In this document: positions 32,471-43,090 of the stretch, in pieces
How positions within the stretch are numbered: position 1 is the first letter of the stretch
Layout: each line of letters opens with the position of its first letter
Assembly: GCA_030340625.1 (NCBI GenBank)
Contig: JAOPHQ010001133.1
Location: 186,001 to 250,000 of the forward strand
Direction: 5' to 3'
Length of the DNA: 64,000 nucleotides
Source: Merluccius polli
Lineage: Eukaryota; Chordata; Actinopteri; Gadiformes; Merlucciidae
The notes under the pieces: model-generated
Seen by the model: the letters and a program-made list of their open reading frames with translations, nothing else
Database searches by the model: none
What the model was told of the DNA's origin: nothing
Position numbers and translations under genes: made by a program

Positions 32471-32488
32471 ATCACGTCGGGGTCACCA
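32471..32488 (-). promoter_or_regulatory. Primer binding site, tRNA-Trp type
   Basis: The plus strand ATCACGTCGGGGTCACCA equals the 3' 18 nt of eukaryotic tRNA-Trp including CCA, from recall of that tRNA. It lies three bases from the LTR and defines the leftward orientation. Confidence 0.85.
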
Positions 32489-32491
32489 GAT

Positions 32492-32890
32492 TGTGGGGTT
32501 GTGTTCCGAGGAAGAAGGCTGCCGACAACAGGAAACGCTTTAACTCACTTTATTTGTTTAGCTTTAAGTATTTAACTATGAAACAGAAGGAGGAGTATTG
32601 TATGTATTTCACGCGCGTGGAGAGACCCCCTAGCTGGACATCCGTCCCGATGCGCTGCCTGGGGGTTTCTGATTCTAACCGGATGTTTCCCCCGGAAGTC
32701 TCTGCGCAGGAGGCGTGGCCTCCATGACGCACAATGGCTAGCGTTGAGCGCCCGCCCCCAGTGTATTATGTTTGCTGCCATCTGGTGTTGAGGTGCAGTT
32801 ACTACAACTTGTATATTTATTTCTACTCCTTTGTGGCTATGTGTCGATATTACAGCCTGCTGATACATATGTTATTATTTATTCGCAACA
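32492..32890 (-). repeat. Nested element 5' LTR (minus orientation)
   Basis: 399 bp pairing with 26696-27095. AGAC duplication follows at 32891. Confidence 0.88.
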
Positions 32891-32894
32891 AGAC

Positions 32895-33371
32895 GCAAAA
32901 TAGATGCCTGTGAGGCAGTCACTAAAGACATTATGAAAATAATAAATGAACGCTTATCCGGAATAGACGATGTCTTTGATGCAGAGCGCGAAAAGCGCAA
33001 ACTCCGTGAGCTCCATGCTCATAACTACGCCCACTCCATATATGGGACTGCTTCTCAGTCAGCTAACAGTCACTTCTCAGAAGCATCAGTCATGGCTGCA
33101 AAGAGGGCTGAAGCAGTCGCAGAGCTCGCTGCAAAAGAAGCTCAGTGTAAACTAATGGAGGAAGAAAGAAAGCAGAAGGAAAAAATAAGGATGATGGAGT
33201 CTGAATTAGAGCGTTTGCAAGCAGAAAGGGACAGAGAAGTAGCACGTGTCAGACTGGAAAGCTATGACAGAGAAATCAGACAGGAAACTGACGGTCAGCC
33301 CTTACAGCAAATGAACAGTCTGCCTACACAGCAACGAGACTGCAGATACAACAGGCAGAACCCTTCCATCC
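32895..33371 (+). pseudogene. BEL gag, segment 2
   Basis: Continues the gag frame of 26209-26695: CEAVTKDIMKIINERLSGID, then a long charged coiled coil (MEEERKQKEKIRMMESELER) to PSIPFV, where the hAT MITE enters. The frame resumes at 33682 with YHQNPSIVPP. Confidence 0.8.
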
Positions 33372-33379
33372 CCTTTGTG

Positions 33380-33673
33380 CAGGGCCGTGCAGAGACCCTT
33401 TGAGGGGCAGGGGCTCAAAGTCGAAAACGGGAGAGGCTTTATATTGCGCGATTTTTGAGCGGGGGGGGGGGGGGGGGGTCCTACCAGACGATTTCTGTTG
33501 CACGATTGTTGAGGGGGGGGGGGGGGGGGGGGGTGCTGCCGGTGGATTTCTGATGCGCGATTATTGACGCGGGGCCGATAACGGAAATACAAATGACCAC
33601 TCAAAAGGGCACTTTGGTCCTTCAGAGGGAAAGGGGCTCGGGCACCCATAGCCCCCCCCTCTGCACGTGCCTG
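33380..33673. mobile_element. 294-bp hAT MITE with poly-G tracts
   Basis: Termini CAGGGCCGTGCAGAG and CTCTGCACGTGCCTG are inverted repeats. The 8-bp duplication CCTTTGTG (33372-33379, 33674-33681) is diagnostic of hAT. The interior has two G runs of about 18-20 bases separated by GCGCGATT/GCACGATT modules. Non-coding. Confidence 0.9.
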
Positions 33674-33681
33674 CCTTTGTG

Positions 33682-36327
33682 TATCACCAAAACCCTTCCA
33701 TAGTCCCACCAAATCCCTCCACTGACATGTCCTCTTTAGCCCAAGCCATACAAGAGAGCATAACCATTAACAGACTCCCCATGCCAATGCCCACAATGTT
33801 TGGAGGAGACCCTATCCACTATATTGAATGGAGAGCTTCATTCATGTCACTGATAGATAGAAAAAACATCTTATCAGCCGACAAACTTTATTATCTAAAG
33901 AAATATGTTAGTGGCTCTGCTCACAAATGTATTGAAGGCACCTTTTATCGAGACGATGACGAAGCATACAGAGATGCATGGAATAAGCTCAACCAACGCT
34001 ACGGGCAGCCATTTGTCATTCAAAGAGCCTTCAGGGACAAGCTGTCAAAATGGCCGAAAGTGCAAACCAAGGACGCTGAAGGGTTAAGGGCTTTCTCTGA
34101 TTTCCTAAATGCCTGTCTCCAAGCTATGCCTCATGTGAGAGGTTTAGACATCTCGAATGATTGTGAAGAGAATCAAAAGCTGACACAGAAAGTCCCAGAT
34201 TGGCTAGCAGCACGTTGGAACCGTCAAGTCTCAATAGCTCTCATGGAAGGTAGAGACTTCCCCACTTTTGAAGATTTCGCCAGATTTGTGTCAGTGGAAG
34301 CGGAGATAGCATGTAATCCAATCACTTCCCTGCATGCTCTACACTCATCCAGCTCATCCTGCGTCAAAAGAAGCACAAATGAAACAAAGGGAAACAAAGT
34401 AAGTGTCTTCAGCACTCAAACAAATGCAGACACTGAAAACACAAGGTCAAACTATGGGAAAGAAAAGCCTCCCTGCATGTGGTGCAAAGACGACAAGCAT
34501 CAACTGTCCAAGTGCTCAAAGTTCAAAGAAAATTCCCTCGAAGAACGACGAACATTCATAAAATACAATAAACTGTGCTATGGATGTGTCAAACCAGGTC
34601 ACAGTGCCAAGGAATGTCGTCACCGTCACACTTGTGAACTGTGTAAAGGAAGGCATCCCACCTGTCTACATGATGAAAACTACAAAGGGCATGAGGAGAA
34701 AGACAGACCTGTAAGCATGGAAAGAAGGAAAATTACAGCAAATGTGAACACAGCTTCAAACTGTACAAATGAAATTGTGACAGCTAGCCCACTCTGTGTT
34801 ACTAAAGAGGGTCAGTCATACAGCACCTCCATGATTGTCCCTGTGTGGATCTCCTCTGCCACCCAGCCGTCCAAAGAACAGCTCGTCTACGCACTGTTGG
34901 ACACCCAGAGCGACAGCACCTTCATTGAGAGAGAAGTAAGTGATGAATTACAACCAAACACTTTCCCTGTACAACTGAAACTCACTACTATGCTAGGAGA
35001 GAGCATGATAATGAAAAGTGAAAGAGTAGAGGGACTTTGTGTCAGAGGCTACAATTCAGGCATTTACATTGATCTCCCTCCTTCATACACAAAAGACTGT
35101 ATCCCCATGAACCGTGATAACATACCTACCCATCAAACAGCAAAACAATGGCCTCACCTAGCAGCAATCACAGATCAGATACCACCTCTCCTCAGCTGTG
35201 ATGTGGGACTCCTCATTGGGTATAACTGTCCGAGAGCTATAAAACCCAGACAAATGATTGATGGAGCAGACAATGAGCCCTACGCCGTCCTCACAGACTT
35301 AGGGTGGAGCATTGTGGGCTGCTCTACACCTGGCCTTAATGAAAGACAATCCAGCATGTGTCACAGAGTCACAGTAAAAGAACTTCCTCCAGTAACGCCA
35401 ATGGATGTGATAAGCGTCCTGGAGTCAGACTTTAAGGACACGAAAGGAGATGACAAAACTGTCTCACAAGAGGACCTCATGTTCTTGAGCACACTCAAGG
35501 ATGGTATAAAGAAAAATGCCCAGGGACATTACGAGATGCCTCTTCCATTTAAAAAACGTCCCTCCCTACCTGACAACAAAAGGCTCGCTGAAATCAGACT
35601 CAGTCATCTTCGACGGAAGTTCAGCAGGGATGAAAAATACAAAAGAGACTACACAACATACATGAAAGAAATCATAGAAAGAGGTGATGTGGAAGAGGTG
35701 CCCACAGACGGAACTCAAGGTGAGCAGTGGTATATTCCACATCATGGCATATATCACCCTCAGAAGCCTGACAAACTACGCATTGTGTTTGACTGCTCGG
35801 CAAAATACTATAGCACAAGCTTGAATGAACACCTGCTCCCAGGGCCAGACATGATCAATAACCTAACAGGTATTCTCATAAGGTTCAGACGGCATCCCAT
35901 TGCTCTTCTATGTGACATAGAGAAAATGTTTCACCAATTTCATGTCCAAGAGGAAGACAGCAACTACCTCCGGTTCCTCTGGTGGAAGGATGGAGATACA
36001 ACAACACAACCTCAAGAGTACCGTATAAAAGTACACCTTTTCGGTGCGGTGTCATCCCCTGGATGTGCGAACTATGGACTAAAATATTTAGCCAAAGAAC
36101 ACAGCCACTCACACCCAGTAGGAGCACAATTTGTTGCAAAAGACTTTTATGTAGACGATGCAGTGACAAGTACAGACAATGTGGAAAAGGCCATTCAGTT
36201 GGCACAGGAGGCAAGGGAGATATGCAGCAAAGGTGGTCTCCGTCTCCACAAATTTGAGTCAAATAACTATCCTGCCCCCATCAGAGTGTGCAACAGAGAC
36301 AAACACAAAAGACTTAACATTCAATGA
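33682..36327 (+). pseudogene. BEL gag C-terminus, protease and reverse transcriptase
   Basis: An open frame of about 880 codons. In order: BEL-type gag core (MPMPTMFGGDPIHYIEWRAS, LYYLKKYVSG); zinc knuckle-like CMWC...HQLSKC, CYGCVKPGHSAKEC and CELCKGRHPTC; an aspartic protease with ALLDTQSDSTFIE (DTQS rather than DTGS); and a Pao-type reverse transcriptase with LRIVFDCSAKY, LLCDIEKMFHQF, VHLFGAVSSPGC and the catalytic YVDD. It ends at a frameshift near 36270, after HKFESNN. It would form particles and copy the retrotransposon RNA. Confidence 0.9.
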
Positions 36328-37342
36328 CACATTGGAGCGAGCTTTAGGAATTCAATGGAATATAAAAGAGGACAGCTTCAGATTCAACAACACCTTAAAA
36401 GACCAACCAGCCACAAGGAGAGGCATATTATCTACTGTCGCTTCCATATACGATCCTCTCGGCTTTCTCGCACCATATGTCCTCAATGGAAAGAGAATCC
36501 TCCAAGAGATGTGCAACCAGGGCACTGGTTGGGATGAACCCCTGCCAGAGAGGCTAAAACCACGGTGGGAGAGTTGGCAATGTGATTTCACCAACCTACA
36601 GAAAATAAACATTGCTCGCTGTTACTTACCTGCTGACTTTGGAGAAGTTGTAGAGACTGAATTACACCACTTCTCAGATGCGAGCACAAGCGGATACGGG
36701 CAATGCTCTTATCTGAGAGTCAAGAACAAGAAAGGAGAGATTCACTGCTCACTAGTGATGGGAAAGGCCTGTGTTTCTCCAACAAAAGTGACTACAATAC
36801 CACGGCTCGAATTAACCGCAGCAGTGGTTTCAGTCTCCATCAGTAACATGCTCCGAGAAGAATTGAGAATTGTTGATGGGAAAGAATACTTTTGGACTGA
36901 TTCAAAGGTGGTGTTAGGCTACATAAATAACGATGCACGGCGATTTCACACTTTTGTAGCCAACCGGGTCCAGAAGATCCGCCACTGTACAAACCCACAG
37001 CAATGGCGCTACGTCCCTACGGATGAGAATCCAGCAGATGGAGCATCTCGAGGTAAAACTGTAAATGAACTACTTACCTCCGACTGGTTCACCGGCCCCA
37101 TGTTTCTCTGGGAAAAGGAGTTACCCACGGAAAATGATGCAGTGCCAGACCTGTTCATAGGAGATCCAGAAGTCAAAAAGGCACAAGCCCTGCAAACAAA
37201 AACCACAGAAATAATGAGTCTTGTCGACCGCCTGTCCAAGTTCTCATCATGGTCCCGAACTACCAGAGCTGTAGCCCGTCTGCTTCGGCGAGCTAAAAAG
37301 ATCACATGCTCTTTCAACAGTGAGCGAAAGAGAAAGTGCTGA
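36271..37342 (+). pseudogene. BEL RNase H region (shifted frame)
   Basis: The frame continues from the RT with PPSECATETNTKDLTFND. It passes the Pao connection (VASIYDPLGFLAPYVL) and RNase H-like motifs (HHFSDASTSGYG, PRLELTAA, WTDSKVVLGYI, NPADGASRG), then meets a stop after a second frameshift near 37320-37340. Confidence 0.88.
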
Positions 37343-37990
37343 GCGTGTCATAATCCAGGATCTGCAAAGACAAGCATATGAAGAGGAAATCAAATTATTG
37401 AGCAATGGTAATCAACTACAGCGTAGCAACAAATTACACCACCTTGATGCTTTCCTTGACACAGATGGTCTCCTCAAGGTGGGAGGACGACTCCGCCACT
37501 CGTCACTCACTGACTCCTTCAAGCATCCAATTGTCATTCCTAAAGAGCACCATGTGACAAAGTTAATAATAGCTCACAACCATGAAAAGACAAAACATCA
37601 AGGAAAAGGATTCACAATAAATGAAATCAGAGCCAGTGGATATTGGATTCCTGGAATGAGCAGAGCAGTAACATCATACATCCATCAGTGTGTGATCTGT
37701 CGTAAACTCAGGAGAGCTGCAGAGGGTCAAAGAATGAGTGATTTACCTGTAGAACGCGTCGAGCCCTCCCCTCCTTTCACATACTGTGGTATGGATTGCT
37801 TTGGCCCTTTCATGACTACACAGGGAAGAAAACAGCATAAACGATACGGCCTACTCTTTACCTGTTTTTGCTCACGAGCCATTCACATCGAGATGTTAGA
37901 GGATATGTCCACTGACACCTTCCTCAACGCCCTGCGATTTTTCATTGCTGTCCGTGGTGCAGTCCGTCAAATTCAGTGTGTTCCAGTGTG
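37325..37990 (+). pseudogene. BEL integrase, zinc-binding and catalytic N-terminal part
   Basis: A third frame: GRLRHSSLTDSFKHPIVIP, an H2C2 finger (HNHEKTKHQGKG ... YIHQCVICRKLR), and then a DDE start with YCGMDCFGPF (first Asp) and CFCSRAIHIEML. A third frameshift near 37960-37985 moves the frame again. Confidence 0.88.
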
Positions 37991-38730
37991 ATCAGGGCAC
38001 CAATTTCGTTGGTGCCAAGAATGAACTCAAGACAGCTCTACAAGAGCTTGATACACAGAGACTAAGCACATTCCTGTCACAGAAACAGTGTGATTTCATT
38101 ATGAATGCACCTCACTCCAGCCACGCAGGGGGCGTGTGGGAACGCCAGATAAAGACTGTCAAAAGTGTTCTGAGTTCTACCCTGTCTCTTTCTCAAGGCA
38201 GACTCAACGATGCTTCATTAAGGACTGTACTGTACGAAGCTATGGCCATAGTCAACAGTCGACCCCTCACTGTGGATAACTTGAACTGCCCTGACAGCCT
38301 TGAACCTCTCACCCCCAATCATCTCCTCAACATGAAGTCCAGTACAGCACTCCCTCCACCAGGCACATTCCCTAGAGAGGACCTGTACGGAGCAAAGAGA
38401 TGGCGTCGTGTACAGTTTTTATTGGAACAGTTTTGGAGTAGATGGAAACGAGAATATCTACACAATATCACCACAAGGCAGCGGTGGCACACGCCAAAGA
38501 GAAATCTAATGGTGGGTGATATAGTGATGGACAAAGATGAACTGTTGCCAAGAGGTGAATGGAGACTCGCAAGAGTCATAGAGACTGTCAGCGGCAAGGA
38601 TGGACTTGTAAGGAGAGTGAAAATCTCAGTAGGAGATAAGAATCTGAGCAAGAAGGGTGAGCGTCTTGCCAAACCTTCAATATTGGAACGCCCAGTGCAG
38701 AAGTTAGTTCTGCTTTTTGAAGCTTCTTAA
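37975..38730 (+). pseudogene. BEL integrase, C-terminal part
   Basis: Resumes with FQCDQGTNFVGAKNEL (second Asp), PHSSHAGGVWERQIKTVKS (catalytic Glu in WERQ) and the DUF5641-like tail (WRRVQFLLEQFWSRWKREYL, MVGDIVMDKDELLPRGEWRL) that is specific to BEL/Pao integrases. Stop at 38730, about 100 bp before the 3' LTR. The purine tract GGTGGGAG precedes the LTR. Confidence 0.9.
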
Positions 38731-38827
38731 GCTGTGGCTACATAAAGACGATGACACTCTTATTGAGAAAATTATTCTTAGTTCACACTCTGTATTTATT
38801 GTGGAACACAAATAATTTTGGTGGGAG

Positions 38828-39377
38828 TGTAGCAAACCACTTTTTGGTTCAGTGATTGCTGTTTCATTTTTGTCCACCAGAGGGCAGCTTGTATTTTTGT
38901 AAGGTTAAATCTTAAAAACAAATAGTTATTTTAAATGCATTGTGACATGATTTCGTTACATAAATATATTTCATGATTTGAGTGCATCATATTAAAATGT
39001 AATTCATCTGGTTTTATATGTATATTGCCCGTTTTGAAGGTTATAGTTATAATGAGCTTTTATTTTGAAGACCGCTAACACACCTTGCTACTTCCTGGCT
39101 GTGTTATGTTTGGCCGGTAAAAACGAAGGAACGGTATGAATGAGCTAACGGTAAAAGGACAGGGTTAAAGGTAAACTAAGGAAAATAAGGCAATAAAGCA
39201 ACGGTAACTCAAGAGTAAAACGCCAAAGACTATATTAGCTACCCCCGAGGAGGCACAAGTTCTCACGTTGGTTTTTACAAGTTGGTTTCAACTGGTTTTA
39301 TGGAGCTGGTTTATGAAAATAAAAACAATATTGAAAACCATCAGTCGGGTCCACCATCTGTCGGAGGGTATGCTACA
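38828..39377 (+). repeat. BEL 3' LTR
   Basis: 550 bp, TGTAGC...GCTACA, near-identical to 25513-26034 except for two short insertions; the second (near 39350) duplicates a TCGG-bounded segment. Followed by CCTGG. Confidence 0.9.
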
Positions 39378-40310
39378 CCTGGGGATGATCAGCAACAGAA
39401 ATAAAAAGCAAATAGTTAAAAATCAACAATACTTGAAAACCATAGGTGAAGTGTTGCTTCTCACAGCAACCCAAAACATCGCACAACGTGGTCATAATGA
39501 AACTAAGGCTTCAAAGAACAAAGGTAATTTCCGTGAGATTTTAAATGTGGTGGGTAACCACGATCCATTTATTAAGAAAAGATTAGAAGAGGGACCCCGA
39601 AATGCAAAATACACTTCCAAAGTCATTCAAAATGCCATTTTAGACAGCTTGGCAGGAATGGTACTGGATGATATTATGAAAGAAATAAAAGTCAGTGAGT
39701 ATTTTTCAGTCACAGCAGAGACCAAAGATATCAGCAAGGAGCAAATGTCCATTGTGTTGTGGTACTATTATGATGGTGTGGTACGGGAGAGTTTCCTTGG
39801 GTTTTCAGAAGCTAAACATTTGGATGCAGGGAGCTTAGCTAATATGATAATATCTTGTTTGGAGAAATTTGGGCTGGAGTACAGGGAAAATCTGGTGGGT
39901 CAAGGATACGACTGGGGCCTCTGTAATGAGTGGCCGTTGCTCCGGAGTCCAGGCTAGGGTTTAGCAGGTGGCCAAATATGCATTTTATGTACATTGCAAT
40001 GCACATTGTTTGAATCTCGTTGTGGTGGATTGTGTGAAAAAGGTTCCAGAAGCTGGAGAGTTTTTCACTTTGCTGCAGCAGTTATATGTATTCATGTCAG
40101 GCTCTTATGTCCACCCAAAGTGGCTTGAAAGACAAAATGAAATGTTCAGTGGTCCACCACGGGAACTGCCCAGTCTCAGCGATACGAGATGGGCCTGTCG
40201 GTACAATGCTTGTCGAAACCTCCTTGATAGGTTGTCAGCAGTAATGACAGTGTTGGATGATATTTCCTATGAGTCAGATTCTGATAGAGGTGTAAAATAT
40301 TGGTGAGTGG
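39378..40310 (+). pseudogene. hAT/ZMYM1-like transposase relic, 3' part
   Basis: The frame broken at 21537 (NKTTVL) resumes at CTGGGGATGATCAGC as LGMISNRNKKQIVKNQ, typical of the ZMYM1/hAT catalytic region. It continues with GNFREILNVVGNHDPFI, KYTSKVIQNAILDSL, and YFSVTAETKDISKEQMSIVL, which contains the TAETKDIS motif that in the family reads D-E-T-x-D-x-S (first Asp replaced by Ala here). Next come NLVGQGYD, a frameshift and stop near 39925-39960, and AFYVHCNAHCLNLVVVD with LSDTRWACR. It ends at a donor-like TGGTGAGT at 40303. Decayed and non-functional. Confidence 0.8.
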
Positions 40311-41110
40311 TTTGATTTGATTTTGTTTTACTTTTAGTGTTATTCTGTACACATTCAGTACAAATTTAGTGTTTTCTAATTTCATGCAAGACAATGTTAC
40401 ATTTCAAATTGTGAACTACAAATGTTTTGCTGGCATAAAGTTTAAATAGAAGTGCAAAATGGGGGGCGGCAGTAGCTCAGTAGGTAGAGCGGGTGGACAG
40501 AGCGGGGTCGTCCACTAACCGTAGGGCCGGCGGTTCGATCCCCTTGATCCCCGCTTCCAAACTGTCTGCGTGTCGAAGTGTCCTTGAGCAAGACACTGAA
40601 CCCTGAACCCCAACTTGCTCCCCAGGCGCTGATCATAGCAGCCCACTGCTCCTACGTACAGTAGGATGGGTTAAATGCAGAGGACAAATTTTGTTCCCGA
40701 ACATGGGAATGACAAATAAAGACCGAAAGGTCCCCCTTAATTATATAACTCTGTTTGAGAGAGAGAGAGAGAGAGAGAGTATGGAAGGGTGGTTTGATTT
40801 GATTTTGTTTTACTTTTATTATTATTCTGTATACATTCAGTACAGTGACAATGACAATGTTAAATATCAAAATGAGAATTACAAATGTTTGGCTGAAGTT
40901 TGAATAGTATAAGAGGGCTGGTGGGATGAAATGTAACTGTGTGTGAGAGAGAGAGAGAGAATATGGAAGGGTGGGTTGATGCTTTTATTGTTGTTCTGAT
41001 CCAATGTGTTGCCAAAAATAAAGTAGGCATAAAGTTTAACCCTTTAAGTCTATATTTTCTAAGATTGATTTTGTTACTCAGAATTAGGATACACTTGAAA
41101 TGCATTTTGA
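40308..41110. repeat. Diverged tandem duplication with GA microsatellites and a SINE insertion
   Basis: The block GTGGTTTGATTTGATTTTG...CTACAAATGTTTTGCTGG at 40308-40450 recurs at 40792-40905 and partly at 40970-41040. The copies are separated by GAGAGA runs (40757-40780 and 40946-40960) and by the SINE. Probably intron sequence of the hAT relic. Confidence 0.6.
40461..40712 (+). repeat. tRNA-derived SINE
   Basis: The head is tRNA-like: A box TAGCTCAGTAGGTAGAGCGG at 40473 and B box GGTTCGATCCC at 40532. The body holds the common fish SINE word GTGTCCTTGAGCAAGACACT (about 40579). The RNA polymerase III promoter elements are intact; no tRNA folding of the whole is expected. Confidence 0.8.
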
Positions 41111-41179
41111 TTTAGTATATATATATATGCTTTTATTAAAAGGTATTTTACTGTACACATATGTGGAAACCATGCCACA

Positions 41180-41615
41180 AAGGGACACACCCAATGTATT
41201 ATATGTGGGCAGCATAGCCATGAGGATGGTGGGGCATGTCTCTATGATATTAATAACACCCTGAAGGAATAATCATCAGTTCAGAAAATATATGGTTAGG
41301 TTTGAATCTGTTTTTCCTTTATTGTACAGATCCAAAAGTATTAGCCATACTTCATAACCCTACTCACAATGCATTCTGCATGGGCAGCAAAGTAAAGAGG
41401 CAGGTGGGACGTGTCAAAATCCATGTCAGGTCACATCCTTAAGGTATATGCTTTCAGGAATTATATTGTATACCTAAGGAATTGAGTATGGGTAGAATAG
41501 CAGTGAGGAGGGTGGGGCATGTCTCATGTGATGTTGGATCACATCCTGAGGGAATATACTTTCAGAAAATATGGTTTAGGTGGTTGAAACAGTTTTCCCT
41601 TGATGGTACAATGGC
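41180..41615. repeat. Three degenerate tandem units of about 135 bp
   Basis: Units near 41195, 41370 and 41482 share GGGCAGCA/GGTAGAATAGC, GGTGGGGCATGTCTC, a CACATCCT-like word and TTCAGAAAATATATGG with TTTTCCTT. Diverged; no coding frame. Confidence 0.6.
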
Positions 41616-42110
41616 TCAATATATACTTGACAAGACAACTTGATTGTCTCTATTGAACTTAAGTAAAAATGATTTCTGCAATTTCCATAAACTACTGCAT
41701 CGACAATGTATGCCCCCCTGCTGGAACCTCATGCCCCACCTTTGCCACCCCAAGGCAATATCTCTAGTCACTGCATACTGTCTCGTAAGTATCATACATT
41801 AATATTGGGTTCTATATATTGCAAGTTGGTGTTAAAAAAAAAGTAAACATTATATTTTACTTCATTCTTTTGTCTTACATGGTCTGCTGCAATAAAACAT
41901 ACCTGAAAGATTAAGAAAAATTAGGTTACATTGCAGACTCTTCTATACCCCCCCCCCCCCCCACACACACACACCTTGATTAGGCCGCCTACCCCCTTGT
42001 TGAAATGATTATGCGTAGGATTTAACATAATCATTGTTAAACTAATGTTACAAATACACTTGTTTGATAGCATTATAATACTATTATTAAGAAAATGCAA
42101 TAAAACCTTT
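41616..42110. other. Intergenic DNA; no gene seen
   Basis: AT-rich, with a C/CA microsatellite at 41950-41974. No supported gene. Confidence 0.4.
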
Positions 42111-42558
42111 ATTTTAGGGCGATCACACTTCATTTCTCTTCGCAACCACTCCTCTGTCACATTCATAGTCACGAACGGTGCTCCCCAAGGTTCCGTACTC
42201 AGCCCACTCCTTTTCATCATCTATATCCTCTCGGTCAGCCATTTCAATCTGGACTTCCACTGCTATGCCGATGACACTCAGATATACCTCAGCACAAATC
42301 CCCCCACAACCCACCCCTCTCCCACATTAACTCCTGCTTGTCTGCCATAAAAAATCTGGATGCAACAAAATGTCCTCAAACTCAACAGTGACAAAACTAA
42401 ACTCCTCCTCATTGGCTCCATGTCCACTCAGCAGAATCCACAAACCCACACTCATCATTGATGGCACCACTGTCTCCCCGTCCTCCCAGGCTTGCACCCT
42501 TGGTGTAACCCTTGGTGTAACCCACCCTCTCCCTTGAGCCCCACATCCACCAAAATTG
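42111..42558 (+). pseudogene. L2-like LINE reverse transcriptase fragment, 5' piece
   Basis: Plus-strand GAPQGSVLSPLLFIIYI and the active-site YADDTQIYLS, followed by a stop and shifted VLKLNSDKTKLLLIGS, define a fish L2/Rex1-like reverse transcriptase. It is cut at EPHIHQ by a hAT element and continues at 44552. Confidence 0.8.
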
Positions 42559-42892
42559 CAGAGTTGTGGACTTGAGTCACATGACTTGGACTCGAGTCAG
42601 ACTCGAGTCATGAATTTGATGACTTTAGACTCGATTTGACAAAATGTAAAGAGACTTGCAACTCGACTTGGACTTTAACATCAGTAACTCGTGACTTCAC
42701 TTGGACTTGAGCCTTTTGACTTGCTACTTTCCCCAAAACCCAAAGATTAAAAAGTATGTTGACAAGGACCGCTCTATCTCTCTCTGTGTATGTGTGCATA
42801 TGAGTGTGTGTGTGTGCTGTCAACAACATCCAATCAAATTAGAGCCACGCTGTTTTTATCCGACAGCATCCATCCAATCAAATTGCAGGACA

Positions 42893-43090
42893 ATCAATGA
42901 AGAGGAACTGTCAAACAACCCGCCAGTTGGAAAAAATGATACCGAAGATAGTTTTGTTTGGGTATAAAAACTACGAGGTGGTCAACAAAAAATGAATTGC
43001 AGTAGCCTATGCAAAACATGCGGGTCAAAGATTACAGACGGAAACGCAACAACAAACTTCGTTCAACATTTAAAGTTGCACAAAAAACGG
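42893..43090 (+). pseudogene. BED-type zinc finger exon of the hAT element
   Basis: Reads EEELSNNPPVGKND, EDSFVW, one in-frame stop, and then MNCSSLCKTCGSKITDGNAT ... NFVQHLKLHKK. The CxxC...HxxxxH arrangement after an aromatic pair matches the BED finger at the N-terminus of hAT transposases (ZBED-like). A consensus donor (CGGTAAGTT) ends it near 43089. The in-frame stop between the aromatic segment and the cysteines argues for decay. Confidence 0.65.

Larger units (their letters stand above)
26696..32890 (-). mobile_element. Nested minus-strand LTR element with tRNA-Trp-type primer site, mostly non-coding interior
   Basis: Near-identical 400-bp LTRs lie at 26696-27095 and 32492-32890 (only about two differences seen), reading TGTTGCGAAT...CCCCACA on the minus strand. 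The duplication is AGAC (26692-26695, 32891-32894). Three bases inside the right LTR is TGGTGACCCCGACGTGAT (minus, 32488-32471), complementary to the 3' end of tRNA-Trp, so the element is transcribed leftwards. A purine tract (CCAAGGAGGGAC) precedes the left LTR. The 5.4-kb interior has no gag or pol, only a short integrase-like trace near 28.1 kb. It looks like a non-autonomous or deleted retrovirus-like element moved recently in trans. Confidence 0.85.
25513..39377 (+). mobile_element. BEL/Pao LTR retrotransposon, interrupted and frameshifted
   Basis: It has two LTRs (25513-26034 and 38828-39377), both beginning TGTAGCAAACC and ending TATGCTACA, and the 5-bp duplication CCTGG (25508-25512 and 39378-39382). 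It encodes a coiled-coil gag with CCHC-like knuckles, aspartic protease, reverse transcriptase (YVDD), RNase H and integrase in the BEL order. A 6.2-kb LTR element and a 294-bp MITE are inserted in gag. Without these and the extra LTR bases the element is about 7.3 kb. Three frameshifts in pol show it is dead. The LTRs are still very similar, apart from two short insertions in the 3' copy. Confidence 0.92.

Noticed and set aside
33302..33712. Proline-rich minus-strand ORF
   Set aside because: Produced by the G runs of the hAT MITE read in reverse.
40461..40545. A tRNA gene
   Set aside because: A and B boxes are present, but spacing and the fish SINE body show a tRNA-derived SINE, and the acceptor stem does not close.
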